Below, piece after piece: positions 12,836 through 24,355 of a DNA stretch of 64,000 bases (position 1 is its first letter; the number at the start of each line of letters is the position of its first letter). Position numbers and translations under genes: made by a program. Source of the DNA: Andrena cerasifolii (lineage: Eukaryota > Arthropoda > Insecta > Hymenoptera > Andrenidae); NCBI RefSeq assembly GCF_050908995.1, contig NC_135121.1, positions 12,276,001 through 12,340,000 on the forward strand, in the 5' to 3' direction. The notes beneath the pieces are model-generated. The model saw only the letters and a program-made list of their open reading frames with translations, had not been told where the DNA came from and ran no database searches.

Positions 12836-13192
12836 CTGCAGGCCTATCGTACACGCTCGTGAACTCCCGATGCCCCTGCGCGGATACAGGCTGGCGAGCC
12901 GCCACGTTTCCAAACCGAAGCAGCCTCTGATTCTCGAAGTCGTCGAGGTTTTCCATCAGACCGGGCTTCCCCTCCGAGACGAAGACAGGCAGCGGGTCTG
13001 GAGTGTGCGTGGTCGTGGGGTACCGGTGCCTCGGCTTCTTCTTCTTCTTCTTCAACTTCTTCCTGGACTTCCTCGAGTCGTTCGGTGGCCCCGATGTGCC
13101 TGGGAACGGCGTGGACGTGGACTGGTAGCCTGTTTTAGTGGGCTCCTGGATGGTGCCAGTCTTCAGCTCAGCGAACTTGTTCTGTACGTACA
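12836..13192 (-). CDS. Exon with poly-Lys tract and end of coiled coil, same gene
   Basis: Minus-strand exon of 357 bases. The acceptor is CCGTTGTCAG at 13193 and the donor CTGCAG|GTACGA at 12836. It starts with two bases (TG) that complete a Leu codon with the C left by the upstream exon, and it ends with one base (G) completed by AT of the downstream exon, so both joins are in frame. It encodes 118 full codons. These begin YVQNKFAELKTG, apparently the tail of the upstream coiled coil, followed by a Ser/Thr/Pro-rich linker. A strongly basic run (KSRKKLKKKKKKPRHR) could be a nuclear localisation or nucleic-acid-binding patch. The exon ends GHREFTSVYDRPA. No cysteine. The 490-bp intron to the next exon holds a short direct repeat. 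Confidence 0.82.
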
Positions 13193-13299
13193 CTGACAAC
13201 GGACAGAAACGTTAATAATAACGATTTCCGCGCTGCTGCGTTATTTATTAAGTCAGGGCGTAAGTAACTTTGGTTGTTTTAAACGCTCTAAATGTAATT

Positions 13300-14055
13300 T
13301 CTCGAGAAATTTTATAATTGCTTATTTCTTATTTCTCGAGAAACTTAAGTCTAGGAAAAATATTATAAATCTCATTTATTTTCATTATTGACGTATAAAC
13401 ACATCTACAATTTATAATACATCTTATTAATAACATTAGAACCTATATGAACTCCAATAGAAAATCACAGTAGAAGATACGATATTATTAACTGCTGAAG
13501 GTGTTCTTAAATTCTTATTTAAAAATTTAGAAAAATTGTATACTGAGTTACGTATCTAATGAGTTTCTTGTGGCTATTAAAGAAGAAATATAGAAAAGAG
13601 GAGATAAGACTATTGTGTCCCGTATAAAATGCGTCTTTTGATCCTTTTGGAAGAAATTCTGGATCATGCAAAAATTAACGTCAAAATATAACAGTAACAG
13701 ATTTTGCCTAAAAAAAGAAATAGATTCGCTGACACTGCATTAGAAACATTGTGCTATTTAAAAATAAATTTTAAAACGAAAAAGTAATGTTTCGCTTTGT
13801 ACAAATTTTGCATTAAATAAATAAATTTACCAGTTATATTTAATATCTATTTTTTCATTTACACAAGTTTTGTATAAATTAGACAGGGATAATGATTTTG
13901 TTAAAGATTTCTTGTGTTTTTGATAAATATTATCAACATTACTCCAAAAATATAATTTTTGCAATATTTTTATCAATTTCCCAAGAACTCTCAAGAAATA
14001 TGATCTCATTCCTGATTTCTCGAGAAACAAAAACTATGGAGAAATCAGGAACACT
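13300..14055. mobile_element. Second copy of the TTCTCGAGAA hAT-like family, left end lost
   Basis: From 13300 the sequence matches the 59055 element closely (TTTCTCGAGAAATTTTATAATT, then AAACTTAAGTCTAGGAAAAA, then CTCATTTATTTTC), and it ends in the same GAGAAATCAGGAACACT at 14055. The AGTGTTCC start is missing, so no target duplication can be read. Extra sequence around 13430-13660 is absent from the other copy. It lies in the 2.9-kb intron. Confidence 0.7.
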
Positions 14056-16111
14056 AACTATCGCTCCGCCCTAATAAGCAACGTCCCTGGCGGTCCCAGA
14101 AAATGCAATAAAACGATCAAGCTACCTATTTCTCAACGAAAGCCCTGCACAGTCACCTTCTGCGTTTAATTATTCACCAGTAATTCGACCGTCACACGAA
14201 ATGTCAAAGGTGCAAAAATACGAATTAATGATGAGAATCGAAATTACTTATGCACCGACTTAATATCACTGCAGGCGCAAAATGTCTCGCCCGTTCGAGG
14301 CTCCATAGATCCCCCAAGGAACACCGAAGAGCTGGAATGGCAAGAAATCGTCACTCTACCAGTTTCCCCACAGTTCCACAACCCATTCACTGTTTTGCAC
14401 GCGAAATCTACAGACTCGACCAGCTCCACTCCCCACCCCCAGCACCCGAATTTGCGTTCGATAAAAAATAATCCACACCCTGTATCGCGACAACTCGCGA
14501 AGCACCCGTTCGTCAGCGGTAGCAAATGGCCGTGATTAAACCGGGCATTGTTCCCGTAATGGAGATTAAGACGGTTCCGCGCGCAAAGCGCTTTACGCGC
14601 TGTTCCACGGAGCTCCGACGCAACGGACTAACTTGTTCCCAGATTATTCACTGTCCACCGTGTACGGATTACCCGCCGCGGGCTACGCGCGTTAATTACC
14701 AAATTACGGGACGCCGCGGCACGCAGCCAGCCCGAAAGAATCGAGGCACCCGCATTTAATTTCAAGCCACGCGCAATTTCAATCCCCCTCGGCGGGGGGT
14801 TTCCTTTTCTCTGTGACCATCATTTTCCAAGGCTCGAGTACGTGTTCGGTGTCACGCGCTCTCGTTCCCTTTGTTTCCCGACTAATTTGCTTCGCCCGGG
14901 GTAGATTATCGAGCACGCACAGGCGGGCGGTGAAAGGGGGTAGCTCTATTGTTCGCGACTCCGGAAACAATCGAACGAGGAAGAAAAGGGGGCGAAGCGT
15001 AGCGCGCGAAGCGAGTTACATTGATTCCCCCACGTAACACGGACGGGACCAATTGTCAGGAGGCAATTACACCGTGCAATAACGCAGACACTATCCAGCT
15101 AATCGCCCGATTGTGGGGGCTTTATTGGATCCCTCAGTCGACTCGAACGCGACTCCAGTGCCTCCGTCGCGGCAGCCTTTTCCTTTTAATGATCCGAGCG
15201 GACCTTGGCGCGCGGCAAACACTCCACCTGGAATTTATTTACCGGCGAATAGCTCCTCCACGATGGAATGCCCACCCTTCGAACGTTCCGCGCCTCGTAG
15301 CGCGAGATTAATGCCGTTCCTTTCGCGTAATTTGCAATTCATCCGAGGGGATTAACGCACTTGTTGCTCCGCGAGAGAATCGAGCCCGCGGGGCACCGAA
15401 GACATTACCTGGAACTTCGATTACCGTTTCCGATTTTTAGTACGCGGTAAGTCTCGGTGCAATTCTCTTCTGTGCGGGCAGAGGAGAGGTGCTCGGTCGC
15501 GATGGCCTGCTAAAGGCGAATTTACACTGAGATCAACGGTGCAGCGTTACTAGTGTTAAGAATTACTAGAGTTTCCTAGAGTTTTTCCTCTAAACTATAG
15601 GTTGTTAAGAAGCGTTACTCTTTTTATAAAGTAATAGCTGGTTGGCGAGGGAGAATTAATTATGAAGGGAGTGTATTTTATCAGTTTGCGCATGATTGCA
15701 TGTCGGTTCTTTATTTAATAAGTAACGTTAATTTGAAGTATGGTAATTGGGTTTATTGTGAGTAAATAAATATTCAAAATTGGCACTATAACAGCCAAGA
15801 CGGCTTTGCTACTCTACCACCGAGTTGTTCCCGTATGCAGAGTGCGTTAATGCAACGCGGGGTAAATGAAAATTAACGAAGAAATTCTATTACGCTGGCA
15901 ACAGGTACCCCGTTCTTGAGACCGCGCGCGGAGTCTCGTTAAAGATTCCTAATGCAGGTTCATCAAGGGGGATGTTTAAAATCGCCCTCCGAAATTCAGC
16001 TTTACCTATACCTGCGCCGGTAACTCTGCTTCGAGAGTTTCTCCACCCCCTCGGACCCTCCGTCACACCTCCCAGTTTCATCCCCCTCAAGATATCGATG
16101 ACGTTACTTAC

Positions 16112-16205
16112 GGATCAGCTTCTGCTGGCGCTCCAATCGGCTCACATACTCCACGAGATTCTCCAGCAGTTTCAGCACGTTCTCCCCCTGAGCGTACTTC
16201 TCGGT
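16112..16205 (-). CDS. Short coiled-coil exon, same gene
   Basis: Minus-strand exon of 94 bases (31 codons plus one base). The acceptor is TGTTGGTCAG at 16206 and the donor ATCC|GTAAGT at 16112, a near-consensus site. The peptide starts TEKYAQGENV and continues LKLLENLVEYVSRLERQQ. Hydrophobic residues recur at 3-4 residue spacing (L, L, L, V, V, L), as in an amphipathic coiled coil. It begins in phase 0, matching the end of the 22399-22605 exon. It leaves one base that the 12836-13192 exon completes to Leu. It is shorter than any open frame that would be noticed alone, and is supported by its splice sites, phase and helical pattern. Confidence 0.8.
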
Positions 16206-16558
16206 CTGACCAACAGAGCACCGATAATTGATTATTCCTCGTGAAAGTATGCAGACAAGGGAGCGAAGTTTGTGGTTAACGACACTTGCGAGGGGAAGCA
16301 GGGACAGATGATAACTTTATTACATCAGAAATTACGTCGACTAATTTAAAAGAAACTTTTTTAAAAAAAAAACTCTTTAAAGACCCATCTGTGGCTTCAC
16401 ATATAATGCACATTTTTTACTAAACAGACATGTTGTTTTAAAGCTTATAATCTTGATAAACGTTGTGTCAAAGAACAAGTCTCAGCTTCAATTTATTTCC
16501 TTGTAATTAATCGAAAAAGTAATCCTTCGTTTTCGACAGAAACGACTGCCTTGTACCA

Positions 16559-17466
16559 TTAAGGGGTCATTCTACTTTTAACTGCTGAAAAATTAAGCTA
16601 TTTTTAAAGATATTTTTCTTAGTAAATGCAACGTACAATAAAATTAATGGTTTTGGTATTTATTAAAAAATTCTTTTTATTCTTTTTCTATAATATAAGA
16701 GTAGCTTAATAAATAACAAAAAGATTTCTTTCATTATAGGTTGTATTTATTCAGAACAAAATCTTTACAAATAGCTTAATTTCGGCCACTTTTCGGTGAT
16801 GGTTTTTATCATGAAATGAACACTTAACGTTTTCGAATTTCTGGGGGTATATTCTGCCACTCTTGAAATACAAGAAAAAATCTTTGTTGTTTGTTTATTT
16901 CATTTGTTTACATAAATATTTCGCAGTGAAGTTGGCGACTTCAGAATTGCTGGCGGTTTAAATTTCGCACGACTGGGTGATCGGAAATAAAAAACCAAAC
17001 ATATTTCTAATTCGCAGGAGTATGCTTATCTCGCTTACCACGAAAGAAAAATTTCGAACCACAATTATTAAACTGGGAGTCGATCAAAGTTGATAATACC
17101 AAAAAGGGCATTTCTTTTCTGTTTAATAGGTATAAAACGTGGGAAAATATTAAAAAATCCTAAGATATTTGTGCTAAGCGAGATAGCCATACTCCTGCAA
17201 ATTAAAAATATGTTTGGTTTCTTTGTTTCCGATGATCCAGTCGTCCGAAATTTCAACCGCCAGCAATTCTGAAAACGCCAACTTCACTGCGAAATATTTA
17301 AGTAAACGAGTAAAATAAACAACCAACAATATTTTTTTCATGTATTTCAAGAGTGGTACAATATACCTCCCGAAATTCGAAAACGTTGAGTGCGTATTTC
17401 ATTATAAAAAACCATCACCGAAAAGTGGCGGATTTTCTCGAGCGAGAGAGTAGAATGTACCCTTAA
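16559..17466. mobile_element. TTAA-flanked palindromic MITE
   Basis: Left end is TTAAGGGGTCATTCTAC and right end GTAGAATGTACCCTTAA, so TTAA lies at both borders as in piggyBac-type insertions. Long inverted arms follow: CGGCCACTTTTCGGTGATGG at about 16793 against CCATCACCGAAAAGTGGCGG at about 17411, continuing inward for well over 200 bp. A smaller inverted-repeat insert (AATTAAGCTATTT... / ...AAATAGCTTAATT, about 16588-16790) interrupts the left arm. No coding capacity is seen. It lies in the 6.2-kb intron. Confidence 0.8.
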
Positions 17467-18675
17467 GTGTTTTATGAAGAAGGCAGCAGAAGTGAAGGGC
17501 ACACCGCTTCCTGATCTCATACCCATCGGAACACGGAAGCACCTGCGCGAAGTGGCCAAACCTACTGAATTTTGAACAGAAGATTATCGAGTGATCAACG
17601 AGTGAGATTAATAACTCGCCGCAGGGAAAAGAACGCGGAACGGAGCTCCCTAATGAACGTGCTCGCCCGTCGCCGTTTCGAGAACGGCAACTCGAGCGAG
17701 ATTTTTCACCAGGTTCCGCGTCGCCGGTTCCGCCTCCCTCCACGCTTTTTCCGCTCCAACGTGTTTTGCAAAATACACCTCGCAGCCAGAAAATTCCCCA
17801 CCACCGGCTCGACGATCATTAACGACGACGGAGGCCTCGGTGCAACGCCGGCGTTCCCTCTGGATCCCGATCCACGTCGCGCAGCTCTCGCTTCCCCGGC
17901 TCGGGTGCAGAGATCGACGCGCGATTCCGTGCCATTATTCACGAGTGAGTTCTTCGTCGAACGGTTGGATGGACTTTATTATCGACGCCTTAAGTAACGG
18001 CTCGTCTTCCCGTCCGGCGTCCTCTGCAATCACAGCAGCTGAATTCTTCAGCGGGAGGCGGCCGATAGGGGCGGATCGATCCCCGAAGGGGCGTTCCACG
18101 TGTGAGACAGCCGACGTCACAAGCGTCCCTTCCGGATGTCGTCCTTCGTAATTTCCGCTCGAAACATCCCCGCTCGCTATTTCGCGTCGAACCTCTCCAG
18201 CTGGCGATCGTAAATCAAGGGAATTAAGATTAACAGCTTCGTTTCGCGTCCCCGATTCCCGCTTTTTCTCGCCCCTGCATCCTCCGAGGGATGCACTTTC
18301 CTTCGCGGAACGGTTCGAGAAACTCTGCCTTCTTACATTCTCTCTTTGCGTCTTTACAGCTGATCCCTCCCTTTAATGGAAATTAATGTAGCTCCTCTCT
18401 GCCTCTGCAGGATCTTCTACGCTGTACCGATGCCCCATCCGTTTTTCTGAGATACGAAAATTTACGGGGCTGCCTGTTTTCTCGGTACTGTCCTCCGACG
18501 TTGATCTTCGTCGAACCGTTATGTCGATAAAAATCGAACATCCCTTTCCTCTCCTTTCCGTGATTCCAATAAAGTCGTACATAATTCTTTTCCTCTTCCT
18601 CCCAGCTTCTCGACTAATAAAGATCACCCTATATCCTTCCACTCTAGGCTCTCTGCGATTCTAGAATCCTTTCTG

Positions 18676-18703
<28 letters not shown>
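18676..18703. repeat. (CT)n microsatellite
   Basis: About fourteen CT dinucleotides in the long intron, with more CT-rich sequence on each side. Confidence 0.95.
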
Positions 18704-18707
<4 letters not shown>

Positions 18708-20617
18708 CTCTGTCTTCCGATCGTCCTTCCTCTTCGCCTGCCTAATGAACGGACTCTCCATTCTTCGTCCCTGCAGGTTCTCCTTTTCGCTTTCCGCTCG
18801 CTCTCTTTCGAGCTGATTCAATAGCCAGGGCAATTGAGAGCGGCTGCGACTGCATGCGAGGCGGCTCGCGCGAGGGATATCGAATTAGCCGTGAGAATGC
18901 GCCCCTTTGTGCCAGCAACACCCCCGACGAGAGGCGTGCGCCGGTAGCTGGCACGATAATGGACCCAGCGAGCGTGGGACATCTTGGCGAGGGCGGAAGA
19001 ACGCGTCCAATCTGCCGTCGCGAGAAGAGCGGGCTTTTAAGCCGGCTGCGAGCTCGCGACAACACCCCTCGTCACCTTCCTCGCGCTTTGTCTTCCCTCG
19101 AGGGGCGCCGATTTCGCCTTTTATTCCCACGAAAACGACGGAGGATCCTCGACAGCCTGATGCACTTGGTTCGCGAGAGGAAAATTCCCCTTTCACAGGT
19201 GCTGGTCACAGTTGCTTGCCAATGATGCTCCATCAACGCACGAGTGATAGTCGTGCAACTCAACTGTTCAGGAGAGAATGTCTCCTCGCGTGAGTCGTGG
19301 AGCGTTTGCACATCTTACCAGGATCAACCAGAATAAAAGAAGAAAATTATCCAGGAGAGTGGTGAGTTTTCAAACTCAAGGATCTGAACCGTTAATTTTC
19401 GCTATCCTATTCTGCGCCAATTTTCTTATGTAGCGAGAGAAGTATAGATGTAACTTATCGGTAGTCTGGTTCACCAAACTGAAGAGAAACTTTCAGTTTT
19501 CTGTTGCAGATTACCTGGACGATAAACACGCGCGCCAGCGAACTACGAATTTTCCGCGGCGTGATGGTCGAGCATGCATAACTCCTATATTTATGATTAA
19601 AAACTAATATAAAAAAAACTGCAACATCTTCAAAGATGCATCGAAACCTGTTCCAAATTTCAGGCGAATCGAATTGCTAGTTTCTCAAAAAAAAAATTCC
19701 CAAAGTATGCTGTGTTTTTAGCCCTTAAAAGAGGATTTCCTCTCAAACCACAACAAACTCTCACTCCTCTGTATCTCTACTCACAATCAGTGAATTCTTT
19801 TGATCATAAACCATCGCGAGAGTTCAGTCCACCATTGTTCCCCGATCTCCTTCGTCATCCCCACCATCAGGTCTCCAGCCGGCCCTTTCCATTTCCCAGA
19901 AGCTGCAGGGGCAACCACCCCCGTGCCCCGGAAACTACTCAATTCGATTTCCATTCCCGGGAAGACACACTGCCTCCCCGCGTGTCTGCGCTCCGTCTGC
20001 CGCAGACTACCCGCGTAAACTTTTCAGTGGCGAATTCCATTTGCAGCTTGTTGTCGCAATCAGCGGGGCGGCATCCCCGCGGAACGTGCACAGGGAATTC
20101 CTTACGAGCCCCGTTTAAGCTTCACCAAGACAGGAACGGGAGACGTGACAAAAACGCTGGTCGCCCACGGATCCAATTGTCGCAGCAATTGCGGATAACT
20201 GGAAGGCTGCAGCCAGTCGCGTTAAGAATATCGAATTAGCCGGGAGAACGCACCCTTTGTGACGCGGTAATGACGATAATGAAACCGAGGCGGGACTGAT
20301 CTTCCTCAAAGAACGCCGTGGAATTTATTCGCGCGGCGGGGAACCGAGGGGAGCTCTCAGACGCAGGAAATGCGGGAATTTTAGGGGAACATCGCTGGGG
20401 AAAACGCGGGAGGGTGGAGGAAGGGGAGCGGGTATCTTAATTCCTGCTCCCAACGACGAGGAATAAATTCTTCAAGCTTCTTCTACTCTCCCTTCCTCGT
20501 AATTGTTAAAAGACGAACTATTCGCATCCCTCGCGTTTCTTTTATTCGTTCGCAGAATTATGCGCCGCGGGACAAACCGTGATTCCGTGGGATTTTCGAG
20601 GGTGCAAGCGTATCCAT

Positions 20618-21447
20618 TAGGGTGGCTGTTATTTACTCTTGGTAAATTTTTTTTCAAGATTTTCTTCGGGGCACCCTCCAGAATAGTTCGAAATAATTTA
20701 AAAAAAATCCCTGTAAAGTTTGAGCTCGATCGGATAACGAGAAAGGGTGCCCCTGGGCCCTTAAACATTTAAATCATCATAATTCGCAAAAATATCGAAC
20801 ATACAGACTCTATATCTTCGCAAAAATATCGAAATGTGAGACTATATCTTCGATATATTCGTGAATTTCGGTCCAAGTTTTCAGGAAACATTCATGACAT
20901 ATGAAAACAACATTGAAAATAACAAAAAACTAATAAGATAAAAAAACTAATAAACAAAATAAGAAAAAACAATTTTGTTCTTTTTCGCATATTTCGGTAT
21001 ATGCCCCCCCCCCCTTAAATGTTTAAAAGATAGTCCTCGAAAATAAAAATTCCATTTTTCTTGTTCGCCTTCATAAATAAAAAGTATTCCAGAAGTATTT
21101 GAACTTTCAAAATTTGAAGAAACAAATTTTTTTTTTAGTCTTTCGGACTTTTTTCGAAAACTGTTTGTCGCACGAGAAAAAGTAATACAACATAAAAGTT
21201 GCTCCTTGTCCGGATCTACAACTTTTGTATGACATATTTTTTTATTTAATAAATACCTTGGAGGATATTATATAAAATCGACTCCGCGAGCTGTTAAATA
21301 ATGATTTAAATATTTAAGGGCCCAGAGGCACCCTTTCCCATTATCCGATCGGGCCCGAGTTTTACACGGATTTATTTTTAATTATTTGGAACTATTCCGG
21401 AGGGTGCCCCGAAGAAAATTCAAAAGTCGAAAATAAGAGCCACCCTA
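20618..21447. mobile_element. hAT-like palindromic MITE
   Basis: Inverted arms of about 150 bp start TAGGGTGGCTGTTATTT and end AAATAAGAGCCACCCTA. Flanking 8-bp sequences GTATCCAT (20610-20617) and GTATCCGT (21448-21455) differ at one base, fitting an aged hAT target duplication. Inside the arms lie matching blocks, such as GGGTGCCCCTGGGCCCTTAA on the left against GGGCCCAGAGGCACCC on the right. The centre is A+T-rich and noncoding. It sits in the 6.2-kb intron of the gene. Confidence 0.85.
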
Positions 21448-22398
21448 GTATCCGTCGTGTTTTGTGCGTGGGACAGGGACAAATCGCTGCGACGTGGTGC
21501 CGGCGTCGAAGAAAAGGAAGCGCGACATTGTCTCTGCGCGATAAAGGAAAAGTTGTCGGTGGTTAACCGGGCCGAAAGCGCAGCCGGCATTTATCATCGT
21601 GCCACATTTCACTCCCTCGATCATTCCCCGGCAACTTTCTCGTTTGTACCTGACACGATTCCACCCGTCCCGCGTGTCGCTCTTCCGAGAGCACAGCAGT
21701 GTTTGAATTTTTATGCGAGCAATCTGGGAAACAATTCCGCAGCTCCGCGCGGAGGAGGGAACAGGGTGGTGGTATTATTGGTAGCGTTTGCGAGGATGAA
21801 TTTAACTCCCCTTCAGAATCTGCATATGTAAAGGGCAGAGAATCTCGGAATAATTTCCGAGGGACACGAGAACAACGGGGCATCCAGAATTCAATCTTTA
21901 CTCGAAGGAGGAGCCAGCCAGCAGCAGTTTCGTTATGAAGACACTTCTCGGGGGTTGTCGATTGGCCCGATCGTCCCCGAGGATCAAAGTCCTGCCGCAG
22001 GTGGCTCGAAAGACGATCCAACTTCTGGGTAGGGTGCTTGGCTATTGGCCCAGGGACGCGATGGCCAAGGGCCTGCAGGCCGGTCTATCGATTGCGGATT
22101 CGCAGCCCTTTGAGATCGCTCGCGCGGAACACGGGCCACGATGAATATTTCCCCTTCATTGTTCTCGCTTTGCGCGACAAAAGTTCCGTCTCGGTTCGAC
22201 GAATCTTTTGATCGTGCCCCCCCCCTATTTTGCAGCAGGCAACTTTTCACCTCGCGGGTAAATCGGCACGCTCTCGTGAATATTCCAGTGCAACGGTAAT
22301 AACAAACTAATAACGAAGTAATAACGAGGACCGGAGATGCGCAGCTAGCAACGATTAATTATCGAGAAGCAGGAGTATAAGTCAGTCGTCCAACTCAC

Positions 22399-22605
22399 CC
22401 CTGAATCGCGAACTTTCTGCCTCTGCTCCTCTTCGGACGCGTATTCAGCCAGCAGCGACTTCAAGCGCGCCAGGTCAGTCTCTTGCCTCTTGTCCAGTTT
22501 CTTCGGGCTCTTCGGGTCGGATCCCGAGTATCGATTGTCCACCGGGACTTCCCCCTCGCCCGAGGATCGCTCGGAGTACCCTGGCGGGTCCTCCGATTTG
22601 ATTGA
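22399..22605 (-). CDS. Exon with charged linker and start of coiled coil, same gene
   Basis: Minus-strand exon of 207 bases, exactly 69 codons, phase 0 at both ends. The acceptor is CTGTTCGCAG at 22606 and the donor TCAGGG|GTGAGT at 22399. The peptide begins SIKSEDPPGYSERSSGEGEV and passes through a basic SPKKLDKR patch. It then enters a helix-forming segment (ETDLARLKSLLAEYASEEEQ) that leads into the coiled coil of the next exon. No cysteine. The frame stays open upstream of the acceptor (to 22740), but that part is followed by no matching splice border. Only 295 bp of intron separates it from the 22901-23137 exon. Confidence 0.82.
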
Positions 22606-22900
22606 CTGCGAACAGAATCGTCGTCCGGTTACTTCGGGAAGAACCGCCATCTCCAAGAGCTCTAGCAAGATCGTAAGCTTTCTCATTCCTGTGGAACTCG
22701 GGCGATGAAATAAGACTTCTCTCACGATTATCTTGACCATCGACGACGTTGTTCGGGCGTTCCTCGCTCGACGTGTCGACAGAAGTTCGCGGGAAATCGA
22801 TTCATCGTGCCAGCCAGGCGGAAATGAGAGAGTCTCGCGATGTCTTTCAACAGCTGATAATGATCGACGATGCGCTGTGCTGCTGTTGTTGGAGGCTCAC

Positions 22901-23137
22901 CTCGGTCGATTCGACGTTCCTCCTTCGAACAGCCTCCGGTTCCTCGTTCAGACGATTCGGGGTGTCCTCCGGCGGCACCAGGCTCTTAGGCACCTGTGTC
23001 TCGTTGTTGCTTCCTATCAGGATCTCCCTCTGCGTGCTCAGCTCCTTCTTCACGGTAGGCACGCGCTTCGTCTTTGCCCTGCTGCCCTCGAGTGAACTCG
23101 ATTTCCGCTTCTTCTTGTACTTCAGCAGCTCGGCCAC
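22901..23137 (-). CDS. Lys-rich basic exon, same gene
   Basis: Minus-strand exon of 237 bases, exactly 79 codons, phase 0 at both ends. The acceptor is GAAAAATCGCAG at 23138 and the donor ACCGAG|GTGAGC at 22901. The peptide starts VAELLKYKKKRKSSSLEG and contains two basic clusters (KYKKKRK and RAKTKR) that resemble nuclear localisation signals. The second half is polar and acidic, with PPEDTPNRLNEEPE and RRRNVESTE. No cysteine and no membrane segment. The 4.6-kb intron on its 5' side holds an inverted-repeat element, a 32-bp palindromic tandem array and a membrane-protein open frame. Confidence 0.82.
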
Positions 23138-23299
23138 CTGCGATTTTTCAGTTTAAGGAATGGTTTTTCTCAGAGGTGTAACGGGGCAGGTACATTCGCG
23201 TTTTTAAGGACCGAGGTGGGAAAGAAGAGGCGGTGCGTTTCTTGTCTTGGGACTCTGATTCAGACGCATGGAGACTGAGGGAAATAAACTTGGAACTTG

Positions 23300-24355
23300 T
23301 ATAGGGTAGAGGAGCCAAACACTGTAAGCTACCTAATTACTGTGTCTCTAGTTTATTTATTTATTTATTTTTTAGTTTAATTTTAAGAAATAAATAATTA
23401 ATTCAATTTCAATAAAAAAAGTTTAATATCTCTTATTCGATAAATATAAAATTAATTATGCTTTTTTAAGCATAATTAGTTTTATAATTATGCTTTTTTA
23501 AGCATAATTAGTTTTATAATTATGCTTTTTTAAGCATAATTAGTTTTATAATTATGCTTTTTTAAGCATAATCAATTTTATATTTATCGAATAAGAGATA
23601 TTAAACTAGTATTTTCAGAACTTCTAGTATTTCAAGAACTAGTATTTTAAGAACTTTAGTATTTTAAGAACTTCTATGTATTACATGTTTAATTTTAATA
23701 AATAAATAATTAATTCAATTTTTTTCAATTTTTAAGCATGATTAATTTTATAGTTATCGAATAAGAGATATTAAACTTTTTTTTGTTGAAATTCAATTAA
23801 TTATTTATTTGTTAAAATTAAACATGTAATACATAGAAGTTCTTAAAATACTAAAAAAAAAATTTCAATTTTTTGATAATGAACTCGCGAAGTTTTCTGT
23901 AAAATTTATGAAAAAACCAGCCCGTCTTTTCGAAGGTTAATTAAATTATTATCAATATAACGCTATTAAAATTTATTAAAGTATGTTCAATATTAAATTT
24001 TTATTTTTCACAGCTATTGGGGCACAGTGTTAAGGGAAAGAGCTCAATAGTTGCAGCACAGTATTCAGGGAGGGGGCAAAATAATTATGCAGCACAGAAT
24101 TCGAGGAGGAAGCACAGTAACTGAGGCACATTAATTGATCTTTGGAGATTGTAGGCACGCAGTAACTGACTTGAGAACTTTTATTTATGTTTAATATTAA
24201 TTTGATATTTGTTTCGTGAGAAAGTTTATATCGATAAAAGAAACTTTTAAATTTATCTTTAACTTCTTAAGAAAGGTCAATTACATTGCTGAAGTTATTT
24301 TTACTAGCGAAAACTCCAGAAGCCCTGAAACAGGGCACAGTAATTGGCTCCTCTA
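23300..24355. mobile_element. Inverted-repeat element with inner tandem array
   Basis: AGGGTAGAGGAGCCAAACAC near 23301 pairs with ACAGTAATTGGCTCCTCTAC ending near 24354, and GTAT directly flanks each outer end, a possible 4-bp target duplication. Inside are the 32-bp palindromic tandem array, several inverted A+T-rich blocks, and repeats of a GCACAGTA motif. Lies in the 4.6-kb intron. Confidence 0.65.
23453..23580. repeat. 32-bp palindromic tandem array, four copies
   Basis: Four successive copies of a 32-bp unit built on the palindrome AATTATGCTTTTTTAAGCAT. The array is itself flanked by a larger inverted repeat (GTTTAATATCTCTTATTCGA against TCGAATAAGAGATATTAAAC). Confidence 0.8.
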
